64,000 nt of DNA from Anaeromyxobacter diazotrophicus (GTDB lineage Bacteria; Myxococcota; Myxococcia; Myxococcales; Anaeromyxobacteraceae), in the NCBI RefSeq assembly GCF_013340205.1, contig NZ_BJTG01000006.1:186001-250000 (forward strand). Reading direction: 5' to 3'. The number at the start of each line of letters is the position of its first letter. Position 1 is the first letter of the stretch. Below are positions 10,576 through 19,176 of this stretch, piece by piece. The translations under genes and the position numbers were made by a program. The notes below the pieces were generated by a model. It did not search any database and was not told where the DNA came from. It worked only from the letters and a program-made list of their open reading frames with translations.

Positions 10576-10603
10576 ATGGTAGCGGCGGCGCCGCGGGGGT
10601 CAA
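10576..10603 (-). promoter_or_regulatory. Promoter of the AsmA-GT51 gene
   Basis: Minus-strand TTGACC (10603-10598) and TACCAT (10581-10576) are spaced by 16 bases. The -10 ends 8 bases before the TTG at 10567, so the transcript should start at or next to the start codon. Confidence 0.55.
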
Positions 10604-10688
10604 CGGATGCCTCGCCGCGCGGCAGGCGGAGGGCGCGCCTGGCGGCCCCGCGGCCCCCCTGCGGGCAGGCCGGACGGGGTCCGTGCGT

Positions 10689-10694
10689 TACAAT
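10689..10694 (+). promoter_or_regulatory. -10 element of the TonB-family gene
   Basis: TACAAT matches five of six consensus bases and lies 15 bases before the TTG at 10710, leaving room for a short leader with a GGCGGGAGA purine stretch. Confidence 0.5.
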
Positions 10695-10709
10695 GAGCGG
10701 CGGGAGAAC

Positions 10710-11963
10710 TTGAGCTACCTCGGTCCCAGCCTCCGCCGGCGACGCCGGCGCCAGCGCCCCGGGCTCCGCCTGGCGGCGGCGCTGCTCGTGTCGCTGCTCG
10801 TCAACGCGGCGGGGCTCCTGCTCGTGCGCACCACGAGCGTGATGGTCCCCTCGCGCGAGGCGGGTGGGCCCGCCCGCTCGGTCGAGCTCGCTCCGCTCTC
10901 GTCGGCCCAGTGGGAGGCGAACCGCCGGCCCGCGAGCGGCGCCGCGGCCCCGCGCCCCTCCACGCCGCTGACCCTCGCGCCCGCGCCGCCCCCCGCCCCG
11001 CCGCCGCCGCGCAGCGCCCCGGGCCAGGTGGTCGACGTCGCGCCCTCGAAGAACGCCACCCCGCCCAAGGACAGCCGGTTCGTGGCCGAGCACGACAGCA
11101 CGGTGGAGAAGGAGACGCGCTCGCGCCACGCGGCGGCGGGCTTCAAGAACACGCTCCCCAAGCCCTCGCAGCCGAACCCCGCCGCGCCGCCGCCTCCGGA
11201 GGCGCGCCAGCAGGCGCGCGCCGAGGAGGGCGGCAGCCGCGCGGGCGCGCGCGCCACCGCGCGGCCCAGCTCGGGCGCGGGCTCCGGCAAGCCCACCTTG
11301 CCCGATCAGCCGGCGCGCCAGCAGCTCGCGCTGCGCCTCGACCCCCGCGGCGGCCTCCAGCTGCGCGCGCCGAAGCCGGGCGTGCGCGGCAACGGCTCCG
11401 CCTTCTCCCCTGGCGCGCAGCCGCCGGGCGGCGCGCCCGCGCCCGGCGAGGGCGGCCGCGGCGGCGAGGGGCAGGGCCGCGGCGAGGGGAAGGGGCTGCA
11501 GCTCAGGCCGAGCGCCAGCAACTACGATCAGCTCGCCGGCGGGCCGGCGCCCGACAAGCTCGACGGGGTCGAGGAGGGGGAGGGCACCTACCTCAACACG
11601 CGCGAGTGGAAGTACGCGAGCTACTTCAACCGCATCAAGCAGGCGGTGGCGACCCAGTGGCAGCCGTCCGAGAGCCTGCGCCTGCGCGACCCGACCGGCG
11701 AGCGCTTCGCGTACAAGGACCGGGTCACGGTGGTGTCGGTGACGCTCGACGCCGCCGGCAGCCTCAAGGGGCTCCAGGTCCAGCGCTCGAGCGGGGTGGA
11801 CTTCCTCGACGCCACCGCGCTCGAGGCGTTCCGGAAGGCGCAGCCGTTCGTGAACCCGCCGCGCGGGCTCGCCAACGACCGGGGCGAGATCGCCTTCGTC
11901 TTCGGCTTCTACCTCGAGGTCGGCTCGGGCCTGCACATCTTCCGCGGCCCGGCGGGCCCCTAG
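10710..11963 (+). CDS. TonB-family energy transducer-like protein
   Basis: A 417-residue envelope protein. A basic N-terminus (six Arg in a row) precedes one membrane helix (about residues 20-40, LAAALLVSLLVNAAGLLLV). A long Pro/Ala/Arg/Gly-rich periplasmic linker follows, and then a C-terminal TonB-like domain (about 290-400) with VTVVSVTLDAAGSLKGLQV and SSGVDFLDATALEAFRKAQP. This is the layout of TonB and other energy transducers that couple the proton-motive force to the outer membrane; no ExbBD genes are adjacent. Start choice is uncertain: TTG 10710 lies after the TACAAT -10 and a GGGAGA stretch, while the GTG at 10683 would precede the -10. The stop shares CTAG with convergent gcvPB. 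Confidence 0.82.
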   Translation: MSYLGPSLRRRRRRQRPGLRLAAALLVSLLVNAAGLLLVRTTSVMVPSREAGGPARSVELAPLSSAQWEANRRPASGAAAPRPSTPLTLAPAPPPAPPPPRSAPGQVVDVAPSKNATPPKDSRFVAEHDSTVEKETRSRHAAAGFKNTLPKPSQPNPAAPPPPEARQQARAEEGGSRAGARATARPSSGAGSGKPTLPDQPARQQLALRLDPRGGLQLRAPKPGVRGNGSAFSPGAQPPGGAPAPGEGGRGGEGQGRGEGKGLQLRPSASNYDQLAGGPAPDKLDGVEEGEGTYLNTREWKYASYFNRIKQAVATQWQPSESLRLRDPTGERFAYKDRVTVVSVTLDAAGSLKGLQVQRSSGVDFLDATALEAFRKAQPFVNPPRGLANDRGEIAFVFGFYLEVGSGLHIFRGPAGP

Positions 11964-13537
11964 CGCTCGCCGGCCGTCATCCCCGGCTTCCAGCGCAGGA
12001 TCGGCTTGCGGGCGGCGCGCGTCTCGTCGAGGCGCTCCCGCACCGGCTTGCGCGGCGACGCCTTCACGCCGTCGGGGTCGCGCTGCGCCTGCTCCGCCAC
12101 CTGGCGCATGCCGTCGATGAAGCGGTCGAGCGTCTCCTTCGTCTCGGTCTCGGTGGGCTCGATCATGAGCGCGCCGTGGACCACCAGCGGGAAGTAGACG
12201 GTGGGCGGGTGGAACCCGTGGTCGATGAGCCGCTTCGCGACGTCCATGGTGGTGACGCCGGTGGCCTTGAGGTTCTTGTCGGTGAAGACCACCTCGTGCA
12301 GCGAGTCGGTCGCGTAGGGCAGGTCGTAGACGTCGGCCAGCTTGGCGCGGACGTAGTTCGCGTTCAGCACCGCCAGCCGGCCCGTGGCCGCCAGGCCCTC
12401 CGGCCCGTACTCGCGGATGAGCGCCAGCGCGCGCACGAACATGCCGAAGTTGCCGTGGAACTCGCGGACCCGGCCGATGCTCTGCGGGCGCTCGGCGGCG
12501 TCCTTCACCAGGCGGTAGCCCGCGCCCTCCTTCACCACGATGGGCAAGGGCAGGAACGGGACCAGCTTCTCCGAGACCGCGACCGGGCCCGAGCCGGGGC
12601 CGCCGCCGCCGTGGGGGGTGGCGAAGGTCTTGTGCAGGTTGAACTGCATGACGTCGAAGCCCATGTCGCCCGGCCGGGCCACGCCGAGCAGCGCGTTCAG
12701 GTTCGCGCCGTCGCCGTACACCAGGCCGCCCCGCGCGTGCACGATCTCCGCGATCTCGGCGATGTGCGACTCGAACACGCCGAGCGTGTTCGGGTTCGTG
12801 ATCATGATGGCGGCGACGTCGTCGTCCATCGCGGCGCGCACCGTGTCGGGGTGGAGGCGGCCGTCCGGCCCGCTCGCCAGCTGGACCACCTCGTAGCCGT
12901 TGAGCGCGCTGGTGGCCGGGTTCGTGCCGTGGGCGGTGTCGGGGATGAGCACCTTGCGGCGCGGGTTGCCGCGCGCCACGTGGTACGCCCGGATCATCAT
13001 GACGCCGGTGAGCTCGCCCTGCGCCCCGGCGGCGGGCGTAAGGGTGGTGGCGGTGAAGCCGGAGATCTCGGAGAGCGCGCGCTCGAGCTCGTGCATGAGC
13101 GCGAGCGACCCCTGGGCCAGCTCCTCGGGGAGCAGCGGGTGGGCGTCGGCGAAGCCGGGGAGCCGCGCCAGCGCCTCCGACGACTTCGGGTTGTACTTCA
13201 TGGTGCACGAGCCGAGCGGGTAGAACCCGGTGTCGATGCCGTGGTTCCAGGCGCTGAGCCGGGTGAAGTGGCGCACCACCTCCAGCTCGGAGACGGCGGG
13301 CAGCTCGGCGATCTCGCCGCGGAGCAGCTCCGGCCCCAGCTCCGCCGCCGGGTCGAAGTCGCCGCTCGGGCGGGGCAAGGACACGCCGCAGCGCTCGCCG
13401 GCCGAGCCGCGCTCGAAGAGCAGCTTCTCCTCGTAGGCGAGGCCGCGCGTGGCGCCGCCGGCACCGACGTCGAGCCGGGGCTCGGCCGCCGCCGCGCCCT
13501 CCTCCAGGCTGGGCTTCCATCCGGTGGGATTGGCCAT
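11960..13537 (-). CDS. gcvPB: Glycine dehydrogenase (decarboxylating) subunit 2
   Basis: A 525-residue C-terminal half of the P-protein, which decarboxylates glycine and passes the aminomethyl group to lipoyl GcvH. It carries the PLP lysine in NLHKTFATPHGGGGPGSGPV, and the conserved GSCTMKYNP, ISGFTATTLTPAAGAQGE and AHGTNPATS motifs. The split into two subunits is typical of delta-proteobacteria, Gram-positives and archaea. ATG 13537 begins two bases after the gcvPA stop, so the two subunits are translationally coupled. It is the last gene of the gcvT-gcvH-gcvPA-gcvPB operon and ends in a stop overlapping the convergent TonB-family gene. Confidence 0.96.
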   Translation of the reverse strand: MANPTGWKPSLEEGAAAAEPRLDVGAGGATRGLAYEEKLLFERGSAGERCGVSLPRPSGDFDPAAELGPELLRGEIAELPAVSELEVVRHFTRLSAWNHGIDTGFYPLGSCTMKYNPKSSEALARLPGFADAHPLLPEELAQGSLALMHELERALSEISGFTATTLTPAAGAQGELTGVMMIRAYHVARGNPRRKVLIPDTAHGTNPATSALNGYEVVQLASGPDGRLHPDTVRAAMDDDVAAIMITNPNTLGVFESHIAEIAEIVHARGGLVYGDGANLNALLGVARPGDMGFDVMQFNLHKTFATPHGGGGPGSGPVAVSEKLVPFLPLPIVVKEGAGYRLVKDAAERPQSIGRVREFHGNFGMFVRALALIREYGPEGLAATGRLAVLNANYVRAKLADVYDLPYATDSLHEVVFTDKNLKATGVTTMDVAKRLIDHGFHPPTVYFPLVVHGALMIEPTETETKETLDRFIDGMRQVAEQAQRDPDGVKASPRKPVRERLDETRAARKPILRWKPGMTAGER

Positions 13538-13539
13538 GG

Positions 13540-14874
13540 CTAGCCCTTCACCTCGCGCGCGAAGAGCTCGATGAGCTCCGGGGAGTGCAGCTCGGTGGCG
13601 ACGCACAGGAGCGCGCCGGAGAGCTTCGGGTCGGGGTACCAGCGGGCGAGCGGGACGCCGGCGGCGAGGCCCTTCTTGGCCAGCCGCGCCACCACCGCCT
13701 CGGCGTCGCCGACCTGGAACGCCAGCTCGTTGAAGGCGGGGCCCGAGAACACCGGCGCGAAGCCCGCCCTGCCCATGGCGGCGCGCAGCAGGCGCGCGCG
13801 GTCGAAGTTGAGGCGGGCCAGGTCGGCCAGCCCGCGGCGGCCGAGGAGCGCCAGGTGGATGGTCGAGGCGAGCGCGCACAGCCCGGCGTTGGTGCAGATG
13901 TTGGAGGTCGCCTTCTCCCGCCGGATGTGCTGCTCGCGCGTGGAGAGGGTGAGGACGAAGCCGCGCCGGCCCTGCTTGTCGACGGTGGCGCCGCAGACCC
14001 GGCCCGGCATCTGCCGGACGTTCGCCTCGCGGGTGGCGAAGAAGCCCGGCGCCGGCCCGCCGAACTGGAGCGGGTTGCCGAAGCTCTGGAAGGTGCCCAC
14101 CGCCACGTCGGCGCCGAGCTCGCCCGGGCCGCGCAGGAGCCCGAGCGCCACCGCCTCGGCGGTGACCGTCACGGTGAGGGCGCCCGCCTGCTTCGCCAGC
14201 GCCGCCGCCTTCGCCACGTCCTCGACGACGCCGAAGAAGTTGGGGTAGCCGAGGATCACCGCCGCGGTCGAGCCGTCGACCGCCCGAGCGAGGGCGGCCG
14301 GGTCGGTGCGGCCGTCGGGACCGTGCGGCACCGTCACCAGCTCGTCGCCGGTCGAGGCGAGGTAGGTGGCGAGCACGCGCCGGTACTCGGGGTGGACCGC
14401 GTCCGAGACGGCGATCCGCTTCCGCCCGGTGAGGCGCGTCGCCATGAGCGCCGCCTCGGCCGTGGCGGAGGCGCCGTCGTACATCGAGGCGTTCGCCACC
14501 TCCATCCCGGTGAGGAGGCAGACGTAGGTCTGCCACTCGAACAGCGCCTGGAGCGTGCCCTGCGAGACCTCGGGCTGGTAGGGCGTGTAGGCGGTGAAGA
14601 ACTCGCCCCGGAGCAGCAGCTGATCCACGGCGGGCGGCACGTGGTGCGGGTAGGCGCCCGCGCCGATGAAGGGCGGGTGGGCCACCTCGTTCCGGGCCGC
14701 CAGGCGCCGGAAGTCGCCCAGCAGCGCGATCTCGTCCTGGGCCGGCGCGACCGCCAGCGGGCGCTTCAGGCGGAGCGACTCGGGGATCGAGCGGAAGAGG
14801 TCGTCGAGGCTCTTCGCCCCCACGGCCGCCAGCATGTCGCGGATCTCTTCGGGCGTGTGCGGGTGGTAACGCAT
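13540..14874 (-). CDS. gcvPA: Glycine dehydrogenase (decarboxylating) subunit 1
   Basis: A 444-residue N-terminal half of the split P-protein of the glycine cleavage system. Starting at [19 protein letters not shown], it has the family motifs [42 protein letters not shown] and [19 protein letters not shown]. It lacks the PLP lysine, which is on GcvPB. ATG 14874 is preceded by a GGAG; four extra codons upstream are possible but unneeded. A 90-base gap to gcvH is the largest in the operon. Length fits the family (about 440-450). Confidence 0.96.
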   Translation of the reverse strand: MRYHPHTPEEIRDMLAAVGAKSLDDLFRSIPESLRLKRPLAVAPAQDEIALLGDFRRLAARNEVAHPPFIGAGAYPHHVPPAVDQLLLRGEFFTAYTPYQPEVSQGTLQALFEWQTYVCLLTGMEVANASMYDGASATAEAALMATRLTGRKRIAVSDAVHPEYRRVLATYLASTGDELVTVPHGPDGRTDPAALARAVDGSTAAVILGYPNFFGVVEDVAKAAALAKQAGALTVTVTAEAVALGLLRGPGELGADVAVGTFQSFGNPLQFGGPAPGFFATREANVRQMPGRVCGATVDKQGRRGFVLTLSTREQHIRREKATSNICTNAGLCALASTIHLALLGRRGLADLARLNFDRARLLRAAMGRAGFAPVFSGPAFNELAFQVGDAEAVVARLAKKGLAAGVPLARWYPDPKLSGALLCVATELHSPELIELFAREVKG

Positions 14875-14964
14875 GGTGGGCTCCACGCCCTGCGGGTCCG
14901 CGGCGAGGGGCGCCGCGGGGAGGGCTCAGACGGGCTCGAGGCAGCGGGGGAGGGGGAGGCGCCG

Positions 14965-15357
14965 CTACCCGGGCTCCTCCTCGGCCAGGAACTTCTGGTA
15001 CCCGGCGGCGTCGAGCAGGGACTCGACCTCCTTCGGGTCGGAGAGCTCGACCTGGATCATCCAGCCCTCCTCGTACGGATCCTCGTTGATGCTCTCGGGC
15101 GCGTCGGAGAGCGGGTCGTTCACCTCGACCACCTTGCCCGTCACCGGCGCGAACAGCTCCGAGACCGCCTTGGTGGACTCGACCACGCCGAACGACTCGC
15201 CCTTCTTCACCGGGTCACCGACCTCCGGCAGCTCGACGTAGACGATGTCGCCGAGCTGGTCCTGGGCGTGGTCGGTGATGCCGATCACGGCCCGGTTGCC
15301 CTTCAGGCGGCACCACTCGTGCTCCTTCGTGTACTTGAGGTCCTCGGGGACGTTCAT
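14965..15357 (-). CDS. gcvH: Glycine cleavage system H protein
   Basis: A 130-residue lipoyl carrier that shuttles the aminomethyl intermediate between the P, T and L proteins. The lipoylation site is Lys63 in VVESTKAVSELFAPV. The rest of the lipoyl fold is complete: KYTKEHEWCRL, GITDHAQDQLGDIVYVELP, and EGWMIQVELSDPKEVESLLD. It starts 10 bases after the gcvT stop. The lipoyl dehydrogenase (L protein) is not in the window. Confidence 0.97.
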   Translation of the reverse strand: MNVPEDLKYTKEHEWCRLKGNRAVIGITDHAQDQLGDIVYVELPEVGDPVKKGESFGVVESTKAVSELFAPVTGKVVEVNDPLSDAPESINEDPYEEGWMIQVELSDPKEVESLLDAAGYQKFLAEEEPG

Positions 15358-15367
15358 GGCGTTCTCC

Positions 15368-16462
15368 TCACTGAGGGCGGGGCTTCTTGGCGTAGAAGGG
15401 GGTCTTCACGACCTTGGCGGCCGCCGGGCGGCCGCGGATCTCGACCGCGAAGGTGGAGCCCTCGGCGGCGAGCGCGGGCGGGACGTAGGCGAGGCCGATG
15501 GCGGTGCCGAGGCTGGGGGACTTCGTCCCGCTCGTCACCGTGCCGACCGGCTTGCCCTCCTGCAGCACCGGGTACCCGTGGCGCGGGATGCCCGGCTCGG
15601 TCAGCACGAAGCCGACCAGCTTGCGGGAGAGCCCGGCCTCCTTCTGCTTCACGAGCGCCTCGCGGCCGACGAAGTCGCCCTTGTCGAGCTTCACCACCCA
15701 GCCCAGCCCCGCCTCGAGCGGCGTGGTGCCGTCGTCCATGTCCTGGCCGTACAGCCGGTACGCCATCTCCAGGCGGAGGGAGTCGCGCGCGCCGAGCCCG
15801 CAGGGCGCGAGCCCCTCGGGCTGGCCGGCCTCCATGAGCGCGGCCCACAGGCGCGGCGCGGCGTCGGCCGGGCAGAAGAGCTCGAAGCCGTCCTCGCCGG
15901 TGTAGCCGGTGCGGGCCACCATGCAGCGCACGCCGGCGACCTCGCCCTCGGTGAAGCGGTACGTGCCGACCGAGGAGAGCCGCACGCTGGTGAGCTTCTG
16001 CACGACCTCGGGCGCGAGCGGCCCCTGGACGGCGAGCTGCCCCCAGGCGTCCGACTCGTTCGTCACCTCGGCGCCGAAGGCGTGGCCGTGCAGCCAGTCG
16101 AAGTCCTTCTGGCGATTGGCCGCGTTCACGCACACGAGCAGGTCCTCCGCCGAGCGGCGGTAGACCACCACGTCGTCGACGATCCCGCCGCTCTCGCGGC
16201 AGAGCGCGCCGTACTGCGCCTGGCCGTCCTGGCACCGCGACAGGTCGTTCGTGAAGAGCCGCTGCAGGGAGGCGAGCGCCTTTGGCCCCCGGAAGATCAC
16301 CTCGCCCATGTGCGAGACGTCGAAGATCCCGGCGCGCTCGCGGACCGCCTCGTGCTCGGCCAGGATGCCGGCGTACTGGACCGGCATGTCCCAACCGGCG
16401 AACTCGACCATCCGCGCGGCGGCGCGGACGTGGACGGCGTGGAGCGGCGTGCGCTGGGCCAT
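15368..16462 (-). CDS. gcvT: Glycine cleavage system T protein (aminomethyltransferase)
   Basis: A 364-residue enzyme that releases ammonia from the aminomethyl-lipoyl group and makes 5,10-methylene-tetrahydrofolate. Seen are MVEFAGWDMPVQYAGI, the catalytic-region FDVSHMGE (conserved Asp), VARTGYTGEDGFEL and GLGARDSLRLEMAYRLYGQD, plus the C-terminal GTVTSGTKSPSLGTAIGLAYVP. It is the first gene of the gcv operon; no glycine-riboswitch-like aptamer is evident in the 94 bases separating it from the upstream phosphatase gene. FolD, encoded about 1.2 kb upstream on the same strand, uses the same folate. Confidence 0.96.
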   Translation of the reverse strand: MAQRTPLHAVHVRAAARMVEFAGWDMPVQYAGILAEHEAVRERAGIFDVSHMGEVIFRGPKALASLQRLFTNDLSRCQDGQAQYGALCRESGGIVDDVVVYRRSAEDLLVCVNAANRQKDFDWLHGHAFGAEVTNESDAWGQLAVQGPLAPEVVQKLTSVRLSSVGTYRFTEGEVAGVRCMVARTGYTGEDGFELFCPADAAPRLWAALMEAGQPEGLAPCGLGARDSLRLEMAYRLYGQDMDDGTTPLEAGLGWVVKLDKGDFVGREALVKQKEAGLSRKLVGFVLTEPGIPRHGYPVLQEGKPVGTVTSGTKSPSLGTAIGLAYVPPALAAEGSTFAVEIRGRPAAAKVVKTPFYAKKPRPQ

Positions 16463-16556
16463 GTGGGGAGATCCGGCTAAGGGGGGATGGCGGCCTCGCA
16501 TCATAGCGACGCAGGCCTCGAATTCAACAGCGCTGGCGTGACGTAGGCCGCCGCCT

Positions 16557-17669
16557 TCACGGCGCCGGGCAGGCCACCGGCTCGCACCGTCCCGGGAAGG
16601 AGGCCTGGCAGCAGTGGAGCGGCGCGCCGTCGGCCGCCGCGAAGCGCGCCGACCAGGCGCCGGGCGACACCTCGAGCGTGAGGTACCCCCAGGCGGTGGA
16701 CGCGAAGAGGAGCTGCGCGCCCGGGACGGACACCTGCTCGAACCGCTCGCGCGGCCGGCCGCGGCTGGCGTTGCCCGAGACGAGGACGTCGTACCCCGCC
16801 GCGGCGCGGAGGTGCTGCAGGTCGTGGTCGTGCCCGCAGAGCCAGGCCGCCACCGCCCCGCCCGCGGCCTGCTCGAGCAGCGCGGCGCGCGCCCGGTACG
16901 CCGGGTCCGCCTCGCGCCGGTGCTGGCCGGCGGTGGCGGTGGGGTGGTGGGCGACGACGAAGCAGGGCCGCTCGTGGCAGCCCGCCGCCGCCGCGCGCAG
17001 GAAGGCGGCCTCGGCCTCGAGGGTGAAGCCGCCGTAGTCGCCGAGGAGGAGGTTCGAGTCGAGCACGATGAAGCGCGCCGGGCCGCGGTCCACGACGTAG
17101 TGCCGGGCCGGCATGCGCCAGACCGGGGACGCGTGCGCCACCTCCAGGCACGCCTTGAGCCGCGCCTGCGGCCCGGGCGGGAGCGCGCCGTCGCCGCAGT
17201 CGCCGCCGCTCGCGACGTCGTGGTTGCCGAGCGCGAGGTAGACCGGCACCGGCGCACCCTCCCGGCGCAGCGCCGGGAAGCGCGCGTCGAAGCGGGCGAA
17301 GCGCGGGTCGGCCGGCGGGAGGAACCCCGCCGCGACCGAGGCGCCGTCGTCGCCGAACCGGCAGGCCTCCGCCCCGGGCCGGCGCGGGTCGGGGCCGCAG
17401 TCGTAGAGGTTGTCCCCGGGCGAGAAGGCGAGGTCGAACGGGGCGCGCGCGTGCGCGGCGGCGACCGCGCGCGCCAGCGCCGCCTGCTGCGCGGTCTCGT
17501 CGCCGAAGTCGCCCAGCACCAGCGCGCGCAGCGCCGGCGGGGCGGCGGGGGCCGCGGCCGGCGGCGGGCGGGCGGCCGCGCCGTGGCGGACCGTGAACGG
17601 GGCGGGCGGCGCCGCGCGGCAGGCGGCGAGCGCCAGCGCCGCGGCGGCGAGCGCGCGCCCGCGGCTCAC
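16557..17669 (-). CDS. Secreted metallophosphatase lipoprotein (purple acid phosphatase-like)
   Basis: A 370-residue calcineurin-like phosphoesterase. The N-terminus is a lipoprotein signal with lipobox LAAC (Cys about 17), followed by a Pro/Ala-rich linker. Metal-binding motifs occur in order: [16 protein letters not shown] (GDxx), LGNHDVASG (GNHD), VVAHHPT and [10 protein letters not shown]. This order and spacing resemble the single-domain purple acid phosphatase group. The substrate is unknown. The GTG start overlaps the folD stop as GTGA, so it is translationally coupled to folD, although no functional link is obvious. Eight further cysteines in the mature part suggest disulfides. Confidence 0.85.
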   Translation of the reverse strand: MSRGRALAAAALALAACRAAPPAPFTVRHGAAARPPPAAAPAAPPALRALVLGDFGDETAQQAALARAVAAAHARAPFDLAFSPGDNLYDCGPDPRRPGAEACRFGDDGASVAAGFLPPADPRFARFDARFPALRREGAPVPVYLALGNHDVASGGDCGDGALPPGPQARLKACLEVAHASPVWRMPARHYVVDRGPARFIVLDSNLLLGDYGGFTLEAEAAFLRAAAAGCHERPCFVVAHHPTATAGQHRREADPAYRARAALLEQAAGGAVAAWLCGHDHDLQHLRAAAGYDVLVSGNASRGRPRERFEQVSVPGAQLLFASTAWGYLTLEVSPGAWSARFAAADGAPLHCCQASFPGRCEPVACPAP

Positions 17670-18517
17670 CGCCGGACCGAGGCGCGCGCCAGCTCGAGCG
17701 TGTTCACGAGCAGCATGGCGCGGGTCATGGGGCCGACGCCGCCCGGCACCGGCGTGATGGCGCTGGCGCGCTCGGCCGCGGCGGCGAACTCGACGTCGCC
17801 GACGAGCTTGCCGCCCGCGAGCCGGTTCATGCCGACGTCGATGACCACCGCGCCCGGCTTCACCCAGGCGCCCTTCACCAGCTCGGCCTTGCCGATGGCG
17901 GCCACCAGCACGTCGGCCCGGCCCACCTCGGCCGGCAGGTCGGCCGTCCTGGAGTGGGCGACGGTCACGGTGGCGTGCGCCTCGAGCAGCATCATCGCCA
18001 TGGGCTTGCCGACGATGTTGGAGCGGCCCACCACCAGCGCCCGCTTCCCCTTCGGATCGCAGCCCGCCTCGCGCAGGAGCCGCATCACGCCGGCAGGCGT
18101 GCAGGGCCGCGGCCCCGGGATCCCGATCGACAGCGCGCCGACGTTGTAGGGATGGAAGCCGTCGGCGTCCTTCCGCGGGTCGATCGCCTCCAGGACCGCG
18201 CGCTCGTCGACGCCCTTCGGGAGCGGCAGCTGGACCAGGATGCCGTGGACGAGCGGGTCGGCGTTGAGCTTCGCCACCAGCGCCAGGATCTCGGGCTGCG
18301 TGGCGGTGGCGGGCAGGTGGTGCTCGACCGAGCGGAACCCGACCTCCTCGCTGTCCTTGCGCTTCCCGCGCACGTAGACGGCGGAGGCCGGGTCGTCCCC
18401 GACGCGCACCACCGTCAGCCCGGGCACCAGGCCGGTCGGGGCGAGCTCTTTCACTGCGCGTGCCACCTCGCCGCGGACCTGCGCCGCGATCGCCTTGCCG
18501 TCGATGAGCTGAGCCAT
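17666..18517 (-). CDS. folD: Methylenetetrahydrofolate dehydrogenase/cyclohydrolase
   Basis: A 283-residue bifunctional cytosolic enzyme interconverting 5,10-methylene-, methenyl- and 10-formyl-tetrahydrofolate. Seen are the substrate-site [14 protein letters not shown] (catalytic Lys), [22 protein letters not shown], the Rossmann motif [16 protein letters not shown] and the C-terminal [15 protein letters not shown]. Length is normal. ATG 18517 sits 10 bases after a TATACT -10, so its leader is only a few bases long. The neighbouring gcv operon produces methylene-THF and purN consumes formyl-THF, so folD links them. Confidence 0.96.
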   Translation of the reverse strand: MAQLIDGKAIAAQVRGEVARAVKELAPTGLVPGLTVVRVGDDPASAVYVRGKRKDSEEVGFRSVEHHLPATATQPEILALVAKLNADPLVHGILVQLPLPKGVDERAVLEAIDPRKDADGFHPYNVGALSIGIPGPRPCTPAGVMRLLREAGCDPKGKRALVVGRSNIVGKPMAMMLLEAHATVTVAHSRTADLPAEVGRADVLVAAIGKAELVKGAWVKPGAVVIDVGMNRLAGGKLVGDVEFAAAAERASAITPVPGGVGPMTRAMLLVNTLELARASVRR

Positions 18518-18527
18518 AGGGCCGCGC

Positions 18528-18533
18528 AGTATA
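18528..18533 (-). promoter_or_regulatory. -10 element of folD (near-leaderless)
   Basis: Minus-strand TATACT (five of six consensus bases) ends 10 bases before the folD ATG. A clear -35 is not seen. Confidence 0.5.
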
Positions 18534-18605
18534 GCGATCGCGCCCCGCACCGTCACGGCCGGGTGCCGCCCGCGCGCGGGGCCGGACGGGCACGGCCGGG
18601 GGCGG

Positions 18606-18611
18606 TAGGAT
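18606..18611 (+). promoter_or_regulatory. -10 element of the zinc-ribbon gene
   Basis: TAGGAT lies 23 bases before the ATG at 18635, with a CAGGAGG Shine-Dalgarno between them, so this gene has a short conventional leader, unlike its neighbours. Confidence 0.45.
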
Positions 18612-18634
18612 GGAGCCTGGCCAGGAGGTGATGG

Positions 18635-19114
18635 ATGGACGCGGTCCCGACCTGCGAAACGTGCAACACCCCGCTCGACGCCGGCGGCGTCTGCGTCACC
18701 TGCCGCGCCACCGGTCAAGGGCTCGCGCTCCTGTCGCGGTCCGGCTACGCCTCGGTGCGCGAGATGATGGACCGGCTCGAGGAGGGCGGGCTCGCGCCGG
18801 AGATCGAGCAGGTCCCGCCGCGCCGGCCCGAGGAGCGGCTGCATCCGCTGTGGAACATCTACGTGCCGGAGGCGGACGCGAAGCGCGCGCTCGAGCTCCT
18901 GCGGACCGACTGGGCCGAGCTGCTCGGCGACCCCGACGCCGCGCGCGCCGCCGAGCGCGGCCTGCGCGGGGTCGACCTCGACGCGGGCGGCGAGATCGAG
19001 TGCCCCGCCTGCGGGCACCGCTTCGTCGCCACCGCCGCCCAGGCCGAGTGCCCGGACTGCGGCCTCGCCCTGGGCGCCCCGGCCGACGCCGCGCCGGACG
19101 AGGCGGAGTCCTAG
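18635..19114 (+). CDS. Double zinc-ribbon protein with central DUF2007-like region
   Basis: A 159-residue cytoplasmic protein with a zinc ribbon at each end: CETCNTPLD ... CVTCRAT (residues about 7-23) and CPACGHRF ... CPDCGLAL (about 122-145). The central part, from [20 protein letters not shown] to [16 protein letters not shown], resembles the DUF2007/putative signal-transducing fold seen in other small bacterial proteins. The C-terminus is acidic. The function is unknown; it may bind protein or nucleic acid. It has a promoter and a good Shine-Dalgarno, is divergent from folD, and precedes the adenosine deaminase gene by 62 bases. Confidence 0.82.
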   Translation: MDAVPTCETCNTPLDAGGVCVTCRATGQGLALLSRSGYASVREMMDRLEEGGLAPEIEQVPPRRPEERLHPLWNIYVPEADAKRALELLRTDWAELLGDPDAARAAERGLRGVDLDAGGEIECPACGHRFVATAAQAECPDCGLALGAPADAAPDEAES

Positions 19115-19165
19115 CGCCTTAGCCGGCGGCGCCGATTCGCGTTTCGCCCGGGGCGGCCGGCCGCT

Positions 19166-19171
19166 TAGGAT
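19166..19171 (+). promoter_or_regulatory. -10 element of the adenosine deaminase gene (leaderless)
   Basis: TAGGAT ends 5 bases before the ATG at 19177. Transcription would start on the start codon itself. Confidence 0.55.
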
Positions 19172-19176
19172 CCGGC

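Noticed and set aside
10683-10685. GTG as start of the TonB-family gene
   Set aside because: It lies upstream of the TACAAT -10 box, so it would not be in that transcript. The TTG at 10710 follows both the -10 and a purine-rich stretch.
8634-13520. A 1628-codon open frame on the minus strand
   Set aside because: It is an out-of-frame shadow spanning the AsmA-GT51, TonB-family and gcvPB genes. The translation is Arg/Ala/Gly/Pro-rich with no recognisable domain, as expected from high-GC codon bias.
16463-16556. Glycine riboswitch before gcvT
   Set aside because: The 94 bases upstream contain no recognisable glycine-aptamer core or tandem arrangement.
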